A DNA stretch of 64,000 nucleotides from Collybia mongolica (GCA_013420905.1 JAAXNY010000009.1:62001-126000); one strand, 5' to 3'; counted from the first letter of the stretch, positions 1 through 13,200 are shown. The notes: a model not told the origin generated them from the letters alone. A program made the numbers and translations.

Positions 1-1240
1 AATCTCCACTCCATTTGTGATGTGGTGGAGGTGTATCTTGTGGATGGCGCGGAGCTGCAGCCAAGGCAGCAGCACATCACACACTTTGAGGGCAGATGCT
101 TGACCTGAGTGGTGAGACATGTCGAGGGAATGCCTAAGGGCATTGGTGGAGTCGGAGAAGATATGGACATCATGGATGTCCTCTAGTCCAATGTCAGCTG
201 CCTGTCAGACTCCTTCCGCAATTGCTTGCAGCTCGGCATCATCAGACATAGAGAGGCCGGTAGCGTACCAGTCCTCATATAAGTCCCCGGCATGCCAGAC
301 ACGGTAGACTGCAACTGACTGCATGGGAGGAGGGGGAGTGGATGCATCAGTGACAATGTAGATGCTCCATGGGGAGTGAGAGGCCTCATCAACAGTGCTC
401 TTCAGCAATGTGATGCGGTCTTTCATGAAATCCTTGTGGTGATCACTGCCCTTGGGTGGGGGGGTGACGATATCATAGACTATGCAATCAGGGAACAAGT
501 CCTTGGGGCGCATGCCCGGTTGGTTGAGTGGGTGGACAGGGTCCAGATCCAGGGAAGAGAGGCCAAGGTTAGCCCAGGCCTCTACAACAGGTGATACGAG
601 TTTCCTGAGCCTATGGCTTGGGTTGTGGGCATTGAGGGTCTCAACAGAGAATTTGTGGTTCCCGTCAATGAGGTGACGAAAGGCGTGCAAGGCCTGAAGC
701 GCACAGGAGCGGACATGACTCCTTTCCACCAACTTCTTGACATGAAGGTGGATAGGGGGTATGCCTGTGAGGGTCTCACCAGCCCTGTTCGGGGATGTCT
801 TGAAGGCACCAGTGATCCAAAGGCAAGCACACCTTTGCATCTTCTGGAGGTTGTTGAGAAGGCCTGCCATGCGGGCCCCTTCATACATCCAGAGCCTGCT
901 CCCATATGTAGCGATAGGGAGAACACAGGCTTGGTAAAGCATTTGTTTGTGCTTGGGCCTAAGCCTGCGCATGGAGTTGCCGAGGGAGAGCATAGCCTTC
1001 ACAGAGGTGAGGGCTTTGTTTGTGTATTGCTTGACGTGCTCTCTGAATGTGAGGGGATGGTCAAAGAAGAACCCAAGGTAGTGCCAAATGGTGCCAGGGC
1101 AGAGGGGGGTGTCCCCAGTATATGGGGCATAGCCAACAGGTTTTCTACCTGACCCCATACATGTATGGAGATTGGTCTAGCTTGCAGGTACCTGTGGGAA
1201 ACAAAACAGGCCTTGGGGCCCCCAAAGTAGAGCTCTACTC
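1..1240 (-). pseudogene. Non-LTR retrotransposon (LINE) fragment: C-terminal reverse transcriptase plus RNase H, decayed
   Basis: Minus-strand coding remnant of a LINE polyprotein. The long open part (1158 down to 205) carries the post-catalytic reverse-transcriptase region and the start of an RNase H domain with the first aspartate in IVTDAST and the glutamate in DAELQAIAEG. A TGA at 205-207 interrupts the frame inside RNase H. The same frame continues past it with the third acidic residue in IFSDSTNAL, down to the window edge. At the other end the homologous text changes frame near 1140-1158 and runs up to about 1240 (LYFGGPKACFVSHRYLQ), where a stop and unrelated AT-rich DNA follow. The copy is therefore 5'-truncated, frameshifted and stopped. 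Its 3' end lies outside the window. The fungal Tad-type clade is likely but not proven. Confidence 0.8.
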
Positions 1241-4030
1241 AAAATAATGAAAAGATTCTATCGTGGTCATAACTTGGTTAATCCTTGGCTATTTTGAAAT
1301 TTGTGGGATTATGGATCTATGGGTCAGGGGAACAATATCTGTTGGAATACCTGTGCCATGGGCTGATTACTGTAAAGAATGATACAGGCACAGAAAAATA
1401 GTAGTTGATAGTTGTAAGGGCAACCCTATGTCATGTTGTGCTAACCCAAGGTTGGCCAGAATGAGATCTTGCAGAGGAACCCAAAGGCATATTTAAGAAG
1501 TCAGGTAAATGCTGTCTACTTACCTAGCAGAGGAATCCAAAGAGGATTCTCCTTAGATTCCTCTGCTAAAGGTCTCTATTCTATATACTTACTCTAGATA
1601 ACTTGAGGTAGAGGGCCATTACTGGCAGATACGAGTCCTTATGTTTTTTTTTGATTAACTTTTCTTTATATTTCTAGAACCAGGTTGTTGCAATAGAACT
1701 AGCTATCCAGAATCTATTCAGCTTTATATTACTTTTTGTTGTTAATAAGTTTGGTTCTGGAACACTTGTCAGGCATTGTCCTAGAATTAGATTGTAGGCT
1801 ACAGGGAGTAGCTTGACATCATGGAAGGCCTGATGGATACACAACATGAAGGTGTGATATGACCACACATTTGAGCTTGCCAAATACTTGTTGCACTTCT
1901 GTAAGGGGTCATGTTGCCAAGAGACTCAGACAGGGAGCAGTATACACAGTATGAACAACCACACAGGGAAGGGATGAGCATAGAGCACTAGAGGCTTGAC
2001 TATGAGTAGAGAACCCAGCCCAAGTCTATTGCAAAGGTGCCCTTCCATAGAGAGGAAGGGGCACCTTATATGCAGTACATTATGCCTATGTCTCAAATAA
2101 CAACAGAATCTGATATTAGTAACTCTACTGATGCAACAATCCATCTGTGATATGTCAGTCCAGAGTAAACTACTATCTGTCAAGGGGCTAAAGCAGTGTG
2201 TGTCAGAATAATAGATATAACAGTGAGGCTATACAAGCTGTGCAATAGTGATTCTGATGGCTAGATGTGGACAAACAAGTGATCCCCTTACAACTTCACC
2301 CATACCCATGGTGTATGCCAATAGAATTTGGTGTTTATAGATCCTATACAAATATCCATCAATAAAAGGTAACAATATACATCTAGGCATCTTCCTTAAA
2401 AACAAGTCAGCTGGTAAAGTGGGGACTCAGACTCTCAGAGATGGACTGTGTGAAAAAATTAACAAACTTGAAAATGTAGATCCATATTTGTATATTCCAA
2501 ATATACAACCAACTCAGTAGCTTTTCTGGAGACTTTACACTGAGCCACATGAGCCACACAGACCACACAGACAAATGCAGGTGTCTGCAGACTGACTCAG
2601 ACCCTGTTTGGCAGGGAGCCCTGCTTAATTGACAGTCTGCATCTGAGCCAAGTCAAAGCTAAGTCTATAAATCCATGCTGTTACTTGGATGCTCAGACCC
2701 AGCTTGGAACAACTCCCCATGAAGTCCATGCAGACTGTCTAGATTGCTTACTTAATTATACTTACCATTGCTTATTTAATGCACAAAATGCAATATTTTA
2801 GAGAGTCAAATACAAGGCCTCAAGGTTACATAACATGTGCATAAAGCATGGAGATTAAGCATTTGGCAATATGAGCTTGTCACTCCAAGTTGCTTGTTAC
2901 TATAAAGTCCCCCTGCTGCCCACCCTTTTGTTGTGGCAATGGCTGAGTATTGTTGATGGGTGCCACATCACCCATTAGCCTTGTTGTCAACCACCACCAC
3001 TACATACCCAGCTGCCCCTCCCATCACCTCCCTGCTATACAATTGTGCACAATACTGCCAAATACAATGCCAGGTCTCACTGCCATGGATACCACCACCA
3101 CCCTCTCTCATACCCACCCATCTCAGTGAAAATAACAACTGCAAAATCACAACAATAAGAGCTGCAACAAGAACTACAGAGGCACCTGCCACATTACCAG
3201 TGACTGCCTGCCCACATCTGCTAGTGAGCAGCTAGCATGGTGGACATGGGTGATGCAGTGGTGTATTCCATATGGTAGAACTACCACCTGGTGGCTGGGT
3301 GTGCACCCCTGGATGTGCTGTCTAGACCAAGTAGTGTCAATCACCCCTGTGCCCTAACCAGATGTGTGTAAGGTGAGTGCATATGTGCCCTACATCTAGT
3401 TGCTCAGATATACCTTGTTCTATTGTATATGCACCTATATGCTGCTGTATACCTTGAGACTACCTTGGTATAATTCTATCTACCTTGTGATATGTTCTTA
3501 TTCCTTTTACAAATATTAGTTTACTTCTTACTGATACTTTACTCCTGTACTATTTGCACAACTCTAGTAGGCTGATATAGACTTCTGGTACACTCATAGT
3601 ATTTTTCCAATGTATCTATTTATAGATTGGACTACCCAATTGTGTAATATAAGGAAATAATATCAATGCAAATGCCTATAATAGAACCAAGTTCCCACAG
3701 TATTGGAATGTATATCAACTATTCAATATTGAACAATTTATTTCTAGCCTTGTATCCTGGGTTAATCAAGAACTTATTAGATATGCTAAAAATAGAAATA
3801 TCATCATCAAAGATAAAGTTCAAACAAATGTACATATGCCTGTTAAGTGTTTTTTCTTGTGTTATCACATACTATATTTAACCATACTCATATAGCTAGC
3901 TATTGTCAAGATATTGAGCATTATAGATTCCAGAAGTGTCCACATTGCCTTGTTTGGCTATGCTTATAGCCAAGTATATATAAATGTGATGTTAAAATAG
4001 ATATAACAAGAGATTATAATCAAATTAGGA
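1241..4030. other. AT-rich intergenic repeat DNA, no gene seen
   Basis: No reading frame here has protein-like composition, splice structure or recognisable motifs. The short open stretches are low-complexity, for example CA-rich at about 2960-3235. Around 1605-1700 lies a dispersed repeat that recurs at 34010-34105. Confidence 0.6.
1605..1700. repeat. Dispersed repeat, copy 1
   Basis: The stretch from GGTAGAGGGCCATTACTGGC through the T-run to TTGCAATAGAAC recurs in the same orientation at 34014-34101 with a few substitutions and a small deletion after the T-run. It links this AT-rich tract to the transposon island 32 kb away. No coding capacity or terminal repeats are visible. It is probably part of a high-copy element. 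Confidence 0.7.
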
Positions 4031-4034
4031 AAGG

Positions 4035-4870
4035 TACAAACAAATATAAATATACATTTCCTGGTGTACCCCCTCCATAGGTCTAGGAGTAGTAGCAATT
4101 TCAATTGTCTCTGTTAGCCTTGTATTTGCTGAGATATGCATCATCTATATTGTGGGAATTTCATTAATATTGATTGTTTGGCCAGATGTTGGCAAAGTAA
4201 TATACAGATCATATTCATTTGTAATATGTAGTAAAAGGTTGTTGTTGATAATGAGATTTGGAAGGGTACAAACAACTACAAATACATATAAACATACATA
4301 TAATGTATTCCTTTACAATATGTAGTAGTAGCATGTCCATCAGCTTTGTATTTGCTGAGATAAGTGTCATCTATATTGTGGGAAATTTCTTTAGTGTTAT
4401 TGTTTGTTTGGCCAGATGTGTGGTGAAATGATATGCATACAGTATTCATTTACAATATGTAGCAATAAATTTGTTGTCAATGAGGTTTAGAAAAATAAAA
4501 ACAAATACAAACACATACAAACACATACATGAGGTACTACTTCACCATATCTAACACTAGCAATTTAAATTACATCCATAAGCCTTGTTGTTGTTGAGAT
4601 ATGCAATGATTTATATTGTGGGAACTTTGATGTTATTGTTTGTTTGGCTAGCTGTGTGGCAAAGTCATATACAAACTTGATATTGATTTGTAACATGCTT
4701 GTAGTGAGAGAGCTGCTTTTGATCATGATGTTTGAAGATGTACAAACAAATACAAATACATAGAAATATACCAATTGGGTAGCCCTTCACCATATCTAGT
4801 AGTAGCAATTTAAATTGCATCCATAGGCCTTGTCATTGTGGAGATATGCAATATTGTGTATTGTGGGAAA
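4035..4870. repeat. Diverged tandem repeats, unit about 226-245 bp, four units
   Basis: Each unit contains a GAGATATGCA-like word followed by ATATTGTGGGAA. The words start at about 4131, 4357, 4596 and 4841, giving periods of about 226, 239 and 245 bp. Each unit also has GTACAAACAAATACAAA-type and GTAGTAGCAATTT-type words. Units differ by many substitutions and small indels, so the array is old. Confidence 0.75.
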
Positions 4871-4900
4871 AGTTTGACCCAAAGTGGAACAAGCCTCTTG

Positions 4901-4970
4901 TAATCGTGCTTACGTTTGTCAACTACGTTGTTAGAGCTAACAGCGTAGTTGACAAACGTAAGCATGATTA
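4901..4970. repeat. Near-perfect 30-bp inverted repeat (hairpin)
   Basis: 4901-4930 and 4941-4970 are reverse complements at 28 of 30 positions, separated by a 10-nt loop TTAGAGCTAA that can pair its own ends. It lies at the right end of the ~240-bp tandem array, where the sequence character changes. It could be a miniature foldback element or a rearrangement junction. No target duplication was recognised. Confidence 0.85.
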
Positions 4971-6600
4971 TGCAGTGGGCAGTTATTAATTAATTTTTGA
5001 GATATCCCAAGAAAAAGACCAATTAACTCGAATTTATATTATTTAATGCAGCCCATGTTAGCAGTTGCCTTTTTTGCTCGAAATCCGCGCGTCGGCTAAT
5101 TTCGATTCCCACAGTTAGAAAAATATTTCCACGACTACAAAGTGTTACTGATGTACTTCAAAATGTTTACTGATCATGTTCTAATGAAATCTCGGAACAC
5201 TTCAAACTTACTAACCGTGGGAAAAACAACACTGGATCTTGTTGGGTACGCTGAATTTTCCCCGCAAACCCAGGATGATGAACGAGTTACTTATGTAAAC
5301 ATATGGACTTGTAATATTGTGAAATCCCATTGTTGCCATGTGGCTCAGAGTCACAAGGTACATTAAATACAAGCAAGTCATTGTGCTCTGATGGTGATGC
5401 AATGAGTAAGGCATATGAGTGCCAATAGTGGACATCACAATAACAGGGTGTACAGGTGCCAATGGCAAGAGGTGCTGATAGCAGAGATGTGCTGACAGCA
5501 GGGCATCTGATGAACCATGAGTGAATGTTGATATTATGAGTTGTAATAGTGTGGGCAGAATTGCGCACCCCCCTTGCAATAGTATGGGAAGGCCACATAT
5601 AATTCCACAGGCATTGGGAATCTGACCCACACTAGTATAACCCAGGTGAGTCTAATTTCAAGCACCTATATATAGCTTTTCATACCATGGAATGATATAA
5701 GTTTCAGCAGATTGCAGGTATAAATGTCACATACAAACAACCTCTGATATACAAGCACCTCAATGTCTACCCATAGATTAATAGTAGCTGGTATGCTTTT
5801 TCTTCAAGCAAGGGCCTAACACCAAATTAAAAGTAACACATTTTATTTGGATTAGCAATTGTGCCAATTAGTGGGATAAAGCATTGTGTGGCACTGTGCC
5901 AAAGGCACAGGTCTTTAGCTTGTTTTCCATGAGGGTATAGTTTTGAGCTGAGTTTCCAATAACATGATTCCATATTCAGCTCACTTCTGATTAGATTTGG
6001 TGTGTAATTTAGTGACTTGATACAGCTTGGCTATCTAAATTTTGGACCACAGGCAAGGTAACAGGCAACAGTGTGCCATTGCTGACATCTTCCTTGGCCA
6101 CAATACAGCTTAACTCCCTTGATTGATCCTATATGAATTTTCAGGGGCAAGAGGGTCTTTGTGGTGGATTTTTGAATCTTTCTTTTTCTGCTTCACAGGT
6201 CCAAAAAAACATATGTAATTTTGATGAATCTTGAAAAATATGAGGGAATCCAAAAATGTGTTACAAAGACCCTCCCCGGGCTGATATTTTGAGCAATGTT
6301 TGTCATTAGACCAATCCATTATCTTCAGTTTCTGAGCCACCAGTGATGTGGGTCATCAAATGGCACTTTTCCAGGGCGGACAAATAATCATAAACAAATC
6401 AAAAATAACGGGCTAAGCCTGAGCCGGGCCCAAACCTGCCGGGATCCCGGCTTGCGGCTCAGGCTTTGATAATGTCAAGCCTAAGCCTACCAAAGACGGG
6501 CCTCAGCCGCGGCTTGCAGGCCGAGCCGGGCCGGCACATCACTAGATACAAATCGGCAGACGGAAAATTTTTCGACCGGACTTGAAGTATAATACGGTTC
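4971..6600. other. Intergenic repeat DNA, no gene seen
   Basis: Open stretches such as 5211-5630 (minus) lack motifs and look like chance frames. A GC-rich patch at 6405-6550 stands out from the AT-rich surroundings and marks the border with gene-rich DNA. Confidence 0.5.
6415..6466. repeat. GC-rich stem-loop
   Basis: AAGCCTGAGCCG (6415-6426) is the exact reverse complement of CGGCTCAGGCTT (6455-6466). The loop contains the 12-bp palindrome CCGGGATCCCGG (6439-6450). The surrounding 150 bp repeats words such as GAGCCGGGCC and AAGCCTA, as expected of a high-copy fungal repeat. Confidence 0.75.
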
Positions 6601-6606
6601 ACAACA

Positions 6607-6718
6607 CTGCTGAGAATGGTACCAGGGAAACTGAAGAAGAGACTGCCCTACGGCGTAAAGCAGAAATCATGGATGGCCTCAGATCCGAGGCTGCAGCTCG
6701 AGAGGGCGTCAAAGCTTA
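6607..6718 (+). pseudogene. Remnant of the C-terminal end of a membrane-protein paralogue
   Basis: One frame reads ETEEETALRRKAEIMDGL and ends in a stop codon at 6716-6718. This resembles the C-terminal tail of the intact membrane protein at 8079-8825, which reads ESETQAQRRRADIMNEI. No upstream exon, signal peptide or transmembrane helix precedes it, because repeat DNA begins just upstream. I infer a truncated paralogue cut by the repeat block. The similarity is short, so the call is tentative. Confidence 0.4.
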
Positions 6719-7880
6719 ATGAAATCACATTTTGAGGAAACTACCATTAAAATGTACAGTTCCTTCTCGTTGCGAAATGATACCTTGACTCAATAATTCA
6801 TAAATAGACCTCCTTATCAAGTCCCAAAATATACAGTGCTTGACACCGCTCTGTCTGCACATGAAACAATCTGTCGTACTGAAACGTGATCGTTATAGAT
6901 GTCAAACAAAGAATAATATTAGATTGATCAAGGACGACTTTCTTGGGTTGAAAAGTCTGGCATCTGCGTACGACTCCCTCTTTGTTGTGAGTTCTCCCGA
7001 ATCTCTTGATGTTTGGTCGAGACCTGTACTTCCAATTAAGTGTGCGTGGTTCCCTATCAGAATCATGGACGGACCAGAGGCAGATTGTGTTTGGCAAGCA
7101 CCATCTCATCACTCATTGACCGCCCCAACGAACGCTGCACAAGAACTAATATTAAAAACCTAAGATGTGTCCCTGGTCCCACTGGCTCTTCTGTCCATAG
7201 TTTGTATCTTTTTCTCCAACCTCACGACAAGGATGGTTCTATCTGCGATTCAACGGTCATCTATCATCAACTCAGCTACGATGGTAGTAGCGTAAGTACT
7301 CCTTGATTATCTACTTCTCATCAAAAACCCAAAAAACATTGTTTCTTCTACTGTTCATCTAGTTACTTCCCCATTAGGGAGGACTCCCAGAGAGAAAAAA
7401 ACATTCATAACGTTCTCGGATCGTTCTGTCAAGTTGGTATCTGCCTGCAGAGGATGATGAGGGATTTAAACACTTTCTGGTGGTTACTGCCCACTTATGC
7501 ATATTTCACCCACATTCATTTAACATGTTCTCTGTCATTGCAAGTCCCCTCAAGATTCTGGGAAGTCACCTCATTCTCCTTATTGTCATGTGAGTTTAAC
7601 CTCCTCTTCCACAATCAACAGAGAGTACTGACACAGGTTACATTGCTCCGTAATTCCCCAGATTCATTCTCTCATTTCCCCATGCCGCGGAGGGGCAATT
7701 GCCCAGAGGCCATGATACCAATATCTTTGCTGGGCTCACCGACTGTCTGAAAAATCTGCCTTCGTGCATTTCGAAGTTATCGCCGCCAGTATTTTTGAAG
7801 GGACCCCCGTCACTTCCGATGTGAGACAGTAATTCTTTCGAGGCTTACTAGATATTTTTACATTACTAACCAACAAAACC
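6719..7880. other. Unresolved region upstream of the membrane-protein gene
   Basis: Plausible plus-strand exon pieces are visible, for example around 7145-7290 before a GTAAGT, and FEVIAASIFEGTPVTSD ending at about 7840 before a GTGAGA. They probably belong to the extracellular part of the membrane protein that follows. I could not join them in one frame or find a convincing start codon and signal peptide, so no exon model is given. Confidence 0.3.
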
Positions 7881-7883
7881 CAG

Positions 7884-8825
7884 GGGAAACACCAATGCCT
7901 CCAAACCCCCTACAAAAGCCATCAGCCCCCCTACGTCAGCTTCTAACTCCACCCACCCGACCCCTCCTGCCTCGACTTCTAGTAAGACCGGCGGTACAAG
8001 TAGGTAAGGCAGACTCATGCGATAGTCAAAGACGTCCAACTCATCTGCTAGTCTAACAGGGAACCCCCGACAACTACTATGACAACGCCGCCAACTAGTT
8101 CTGCATTAGGAAGTGATGCGTCCCCACCAATAGTAACCCCAGCGACAAATATAACCGAGACTTCGAGGTCACCAACACATCAGCCGGTTAGCATGTCGAC
8201 CACCGGACCAACGACCATGACCGCCATGCCAGAAATAACTCCCCCAACATCCCCGTCCCGCATCTCTGACAAGTATACTTCGACTCCCTCCATTGCACTT
8301 CCCTCTGCCCACTCAGTAGATGCAGCGTCGAACTCCACCATCCCAGCCCCAAGTATCTCCAGCAAACACTCTTCCGCGCACATCGGTGCTATCGTTGGAG
8401 GGGTGCTTGGCGGTTTAACGTTTATCTTCTTAGCTGGCACCTGTGTGTGGGTCTCCCGCCGGCGTCACAGAGGAAGACAGGAAGACTGGGTGGATACGGT
8501 TTTTGTTCCTGCCTCACCCCACTCCGCCCATATCTCCACGAATTCAGGTGTGTTGAAAACTCTCCGTCACTCTTGTGAATATTCAAAACGTTATATAGTC
8601 GAATGGCACGCTCGGTTGGATAGCACCATGCATCGGACCAGGATGGAGAGAAACAGGGCTCGGTCAGAGGATGATATGGATTTCAGATGTACTGAAAGTA
8701 GTGTCGAAAGCAGCCTAATGTCTATAGACGAAGACCCTCAGCAGGAGTCGGAAACCCAGGCTCAGAGGCGGAGGGCAGACATTATGAACGAAATACGCGT
8801 AGCGCTAGCCAATGTCCAAACCTAA
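7884..8825 (+). CDS. S/T-rich single-pass membrane protein (3' exons)
   Basis: Two well-supported exons: about 7884-8003 and 8060-8825, joined in frame (TSR followed by EPPTTT). The protein has a long Ser/Thr/Pro-rich, probably O-glycosylated segment, then one hydrophobic helix (GAIVGGVLGGLTFIFLAG), a basic stop-transfer RRRHRGR and a cytoplasmic tail of about 130 residues ending in a charged RRRADIMNEI region. This layout is common in basidiomycete surface proteins of unknown function. The extracellular N-terminal domain and start codon lie upstream and are unresolved. A ~440-bp stretch of the last exon is duplicated in inverted orientation at 28916-29362, and a remnant of a similar tail is at 6607-6718. 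No enzymatic motif is seen. Confidence 0.65.
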
Positions 8826-10170
8826 TGGATCGATGATTGCAAAAAGGATGTGGGATGGTCATGCACCTGATGTATCTATCTATTTTAACACGTACTAGAT
8901 GGACAGTCTGTATATATCACGGGAAGATTATACCCGAACTGCTCCAATCTATTCCCAGGTGTGTCGGCTAGGAACCTGACAAGAGTAGCGACACATTTCC
9001 TGGCGTGAGCTTTGCAACATTCTTAAGTATTACACCTTCAACTGTCGTTATCATCCTGTGGTCCACACTAATTGCTAGGTTGTTTGAGTTATCTGCAAAT
9101 GTGGATAGGCGTCTTGGTGAGGATGCTCGTTACCAGACTCCTGAGAATCATTGAGGGCTTCAACGAAATGATATCTTTGCAGTAACTCTTATTTTCCGAT
9201 ACACGGCGGCCATATTCATAATTTGTCAATTCCTGTCCACCTTTTACTCCATTTTTGCATGATGGAGATGTGATCAAGCCCGAAAATAATGCGGGCGCTT
9301 CTGAAAGTCGAACCAGCAAGCTTTTCAGAGAACATCGAGCTAGATGCGATCGCTTCGACGACAAATGATGAAGAGGGTAGGGGCTGATGGTTGCACCATT
9401 AAATGCACGAGATGGTGGCGTATGTTTGCAGATCGAGGGTGTCGGTGTCGGGGGATCTGATATGGGCAGTATATTGCAGTCGCAGTAAACATTGCAATCC
9501 ACGAACCAAAGTGATTTGGGAATTGCAACACCATCAATGCCGAAGGTGGCATCGTTTACATTGATGAGAAACCAATCTTGCGCATATTATAGGTCATTTT
9601 GCAGTTCTATGATGATAGACCTTGTTGCCCGAAGATGGTGATCATTGGGGTGCGCCTGTGGTCGATGCTGTGAGTTGACGTGTTCGAGGAATAGTCATAC
9701 CTATCGGAGTAATTAGGTACCGTCAACACTAATTCAACCGAGAAAACATGATGAAAATTGTACTAACAGAGCCCCCAAGAGATATGCGTCTCCCTGGTCA
9801 CTTTTTCAGTGAAATGTTGATCGGTCATCCGACTTATCGGTATTGATGCTAGTGACATTGTTACAATGAATGCCGGCTAGTTCAATGTACTGCTAGGCTG
9901 ATGAGTTATGGTATGATACTGCCGCAAAGTGATTACATCATGCATGATGGCAGCAGATCTAGAACCTCTTATAATTTTGATACACCAAGAGCATAAATAG
10001 CACTTGCCGCACTAAAAAAAGTATGTGGAGGAACTGGACTTGCACCGTTGCGGGAATTGGTCGCAGACTTGAATGAAAGGTCACGTGAGACTAAGTACCC
10101 AACAGCTGGAAACTCCGGTCCGGTTCCGGAGTTAACTCCACAGCCTTATTCTCTACCTGCGTTCTGGGAC
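8826..10170. other. Intergenic; possible weak minus-strand gene 9089-9580
   Basis: A minus-strand open stretch (9502 to 9089, extendable to about 9580) begins with a cysteine-rich segment (VDCNVYCDCNILPIS). It has no recognisable domain, start context or homology that I can name. Otherwise nothing is seen. Confidence 0.25.
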
Positions 10171-10177
10171 CATATTC

Positions 10178-10187
10178 TATATAAACC
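10178..10187 (+). promoter_or_regulatory. TATA-box-like element of the glucosyltransferase gene
   Basis: CTATATAAAC lies about 40 bp upstream of the proposed ATG at 10224. Confidence 0.5.
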
Positions 10188-10223
10188 TCATTCAACGCAA
10201 CCCAGGAGCAACTCTCATATATC

Positions 10224-13200
10224 ATGGATGATAAGAATCCACCACCACCACTGCCACTCCATATGCAGGAAATCGATGATGATGTGCCCATTCTACCTGA
10301 CGATAGTGATATCCCTCTTGAAGAGCAACCAGAAAACACAGCATTCGTAGATCTGGGGAGCATTCAAACGGACCCGAAAATCAGCGAGTTATCCCATAAT
10401 AATTTCCAGGCGCTTCGCTAGACCTCTTCGTAGATTATGCCGAATGGATCTCCACTGGGAAGGGCTTATCATCTTTTGCTCGCGTTACGCCGGATGGCCG
10501 TATTGTTGTTTCTCTTGATTTGAAGCAAAAGCTTCCGGATCTCCCAAAGGGCCATGCACGGGATGTCAAGGAGTTTGCGGTTGACGAGGCAGAGTGGCAG
10601 AAGTACCCAACCATGAACATTGTCATTATGATAGTTGGCAGCCGTGGTAAGCCCAACGACCTTTTGTTGATTCCCATCCCTAAAGGTCCCCCAGGAGATG
10701 TACAGCCCTATGTTGCCTTGGGAAAACTACTTCTCAAGGACGGCCATCGTGTTCGTATCGCTACCCACGAAACCTTTCGATCGTTTGTTACCGAGGCTGG
10801 GCTCGAATTTTTCAATATTGGTGGAAACCCTCAGGACCTCATGAGTTATATGGTCAAGAGTTCGGACATTGCCTTTGATCACTTATCTTGACTCATATGT
10901 GGTTTAGATCCCGGTCTGATACCTGGAATGGAGTCTCTCACTAATGGCGACATTGGGAGGAAGCGCAAAATGCTCACTGAGGTAGACCTTACAAGCCCAC
11001 CTATACAAGTTTACTGAAGATCACTCACCTTAAGATGATCAATGGTTGTTGGTTGTCGTGTCATTCGCCATGCCCCAATTCAGGTCGTACGTTCGCAGCA
11101 GATGCAATAATCTCGAATCCCCCAGCATTCGCACATGTCCATTGTGCCGAAGCACTTGGAATTCCTCTGTTGTTGAGTTTCAGTACGTCGATGTTATATC
11201 CAGCCAACAAGAAATTTAATTCGAAGTTACAGCAATGCCATGGTATGACTAAATTCAGCTTATACTTTTTAGATTGTGGTATATATTACATTATTATAGG
11301 AGTCCCACAGCGGACTTTCCTCATCCTTTAGTCAACATCAAACAGTCTAACGCCGAGTTCGGTCTTACAAACTACCTCAGTTATGCAGTTGCCGATCTTT
11401 TAACATGGCAAGGGTACTGGGTCATCTCATCTGTGCCTCGTACATTGCTAACACGGGCTCCATTAGAATCGGGGATATCATTAATAATTTCCGCACGCGT
11501 ACGCTTGGCCTGAGTCCTCTAACCCTTCGCTCTGGATCAGGTCTCGTTGATCGTGTCAAAGTTCCATGGACGTACTGCATGAGTCCAGCGTTGGTACCGA
11601 AGCCTGACGATTGGAAGAACCATATTGGTTAGCCCCGCTCAGGTACTTATCACTACAAGTACTAATATGGCTCGGAAAGATGTGGTTGGATTTTATTTTC
11701 TCGACCTTGCAACGAGCTATACCCCACCAGACGATCTCGCAGCATTTTTGGCAGCAGGCGAACCTCCGGTATATATCGGGTCCGTCACACCTTCTTAACG
11801 GTAAATCGTGTTGGCATATCGTGAATTAGATTCGGCTCCGTCGTTGTTGATGACGCTGCAGCAATGACAAGTACGCTTCTCCAGACCTGTAACAACTTCC
11901 CTCACCGACGTTCTACCAGAGATAATATTCGACGCTACATCACAGGCCGGCGTCCGCGCTCTTGTTTCAGCTGGTTGGGTGAGACCTCATCTCTCAAGAT
12001 CGTGATGGAAGACATAATCCATAGCCTTAGGGTGGGCTCGGAGGTGTATCCATACCACCACATGTCTTTATTCTAGGAAACGTCCCACATGACTGGCTCT
12101 TTGATGACGAGCGCGTTTCAGCTGTCGTACACCATGGCGGTGCGGGAACTACCGCAGTTGGGCTAGCAAAAGGCCGTCCAACTGTTGTAGTTCCGTTCTT
12201 TGGTGATCAAGGATTTTGGGGTATTTCTCATTACCTTTCCTCATTCCTATTTCTGACACTTTGTGGATACATATAGGAAGTATGATACATAAAGCTGGTG
12301 CAGGGCCTGAGCCAATTCCCCATAAGAAACTTGACGTCGATAATTTGAGAGATGCTATCCAGTTCGCGATCGGCCCTTCAGCGAAGAATGCCGCAACCCG
12401 AATGGCAGATCAAATCAGGAACGAGGTGCGTCGATTTAAGCCCAAAAACGTTCCCGGGGTCTGATTTCTGCTATCTCTGAAGGATGGGGTAAGACAGGGT
12501 GTTGATAGCTTTTATAGACATCTTCCACTCCTGAATATGAGATGTGATTTGGACCCATCGAGGTTAGCCATCTGGTGGTCGACAGAACACGTAGGTTTAC
12601 TGCTTTGCATAATCTGTTACGCAGACTTAAATGGGGTATCTAGTGTCTGAAATTAAGCGCCTTCGCCGCCCAAGTCTTAGCCGACGCGAAGGTTATCAAT
12701 ATGGATAATTTAGATACCCATCGTACGTCAAAGTTTTCCCTCCATATTCGGAGCCAACCAAAAATAATCAATCTACGGCTTCAGGAACGAAGGAGTACGA
12801 TACCCAGAAGAAAGTCACTGACCCCGTCACTGGTGGAGCAAGTGCCATCTTTTGGACCATCACGCATTATTATTCAGGTATCGCAGAGATTTTCTAGTGC
12901 GTTCAAATTCTGGCATGGCCGTCTGTGACTCAACGTCCTTTCTTCAGTTCTCCTGTTCGAGGCATTATTAACACGACGACGGCAATTCCTCGCGGTAAGA
13001 GATCGATCATGGGGCCATGAAACTAATTCTCATTACATCACTGCAGGTGTCATCAAAATCGTTGTCTCGGTCCATGAAGGCTTCCACAACGCACCAAAGT
13101 TATATGGCTCTGAAGTGCGCAAACCAGGAAAAGTGACAGATTTCAAGAGTGGCGTTAAAGAAGCCGGAAAGGTACGTGCAGTTCTAAAAAGCATTATACC

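Noticed and set aside
613..1152. Plus-strand frame of about 180 codons in the LINE fragment
   Set aside because: It is the complement of the reverse-transcriptase frame, which has recognisable motifs.
5211..5630. Minus-strand frame of 139 codons
   Set aside because: No motif, no splice context, lies in repeat-rich DNA; overlapped by another chance frame.
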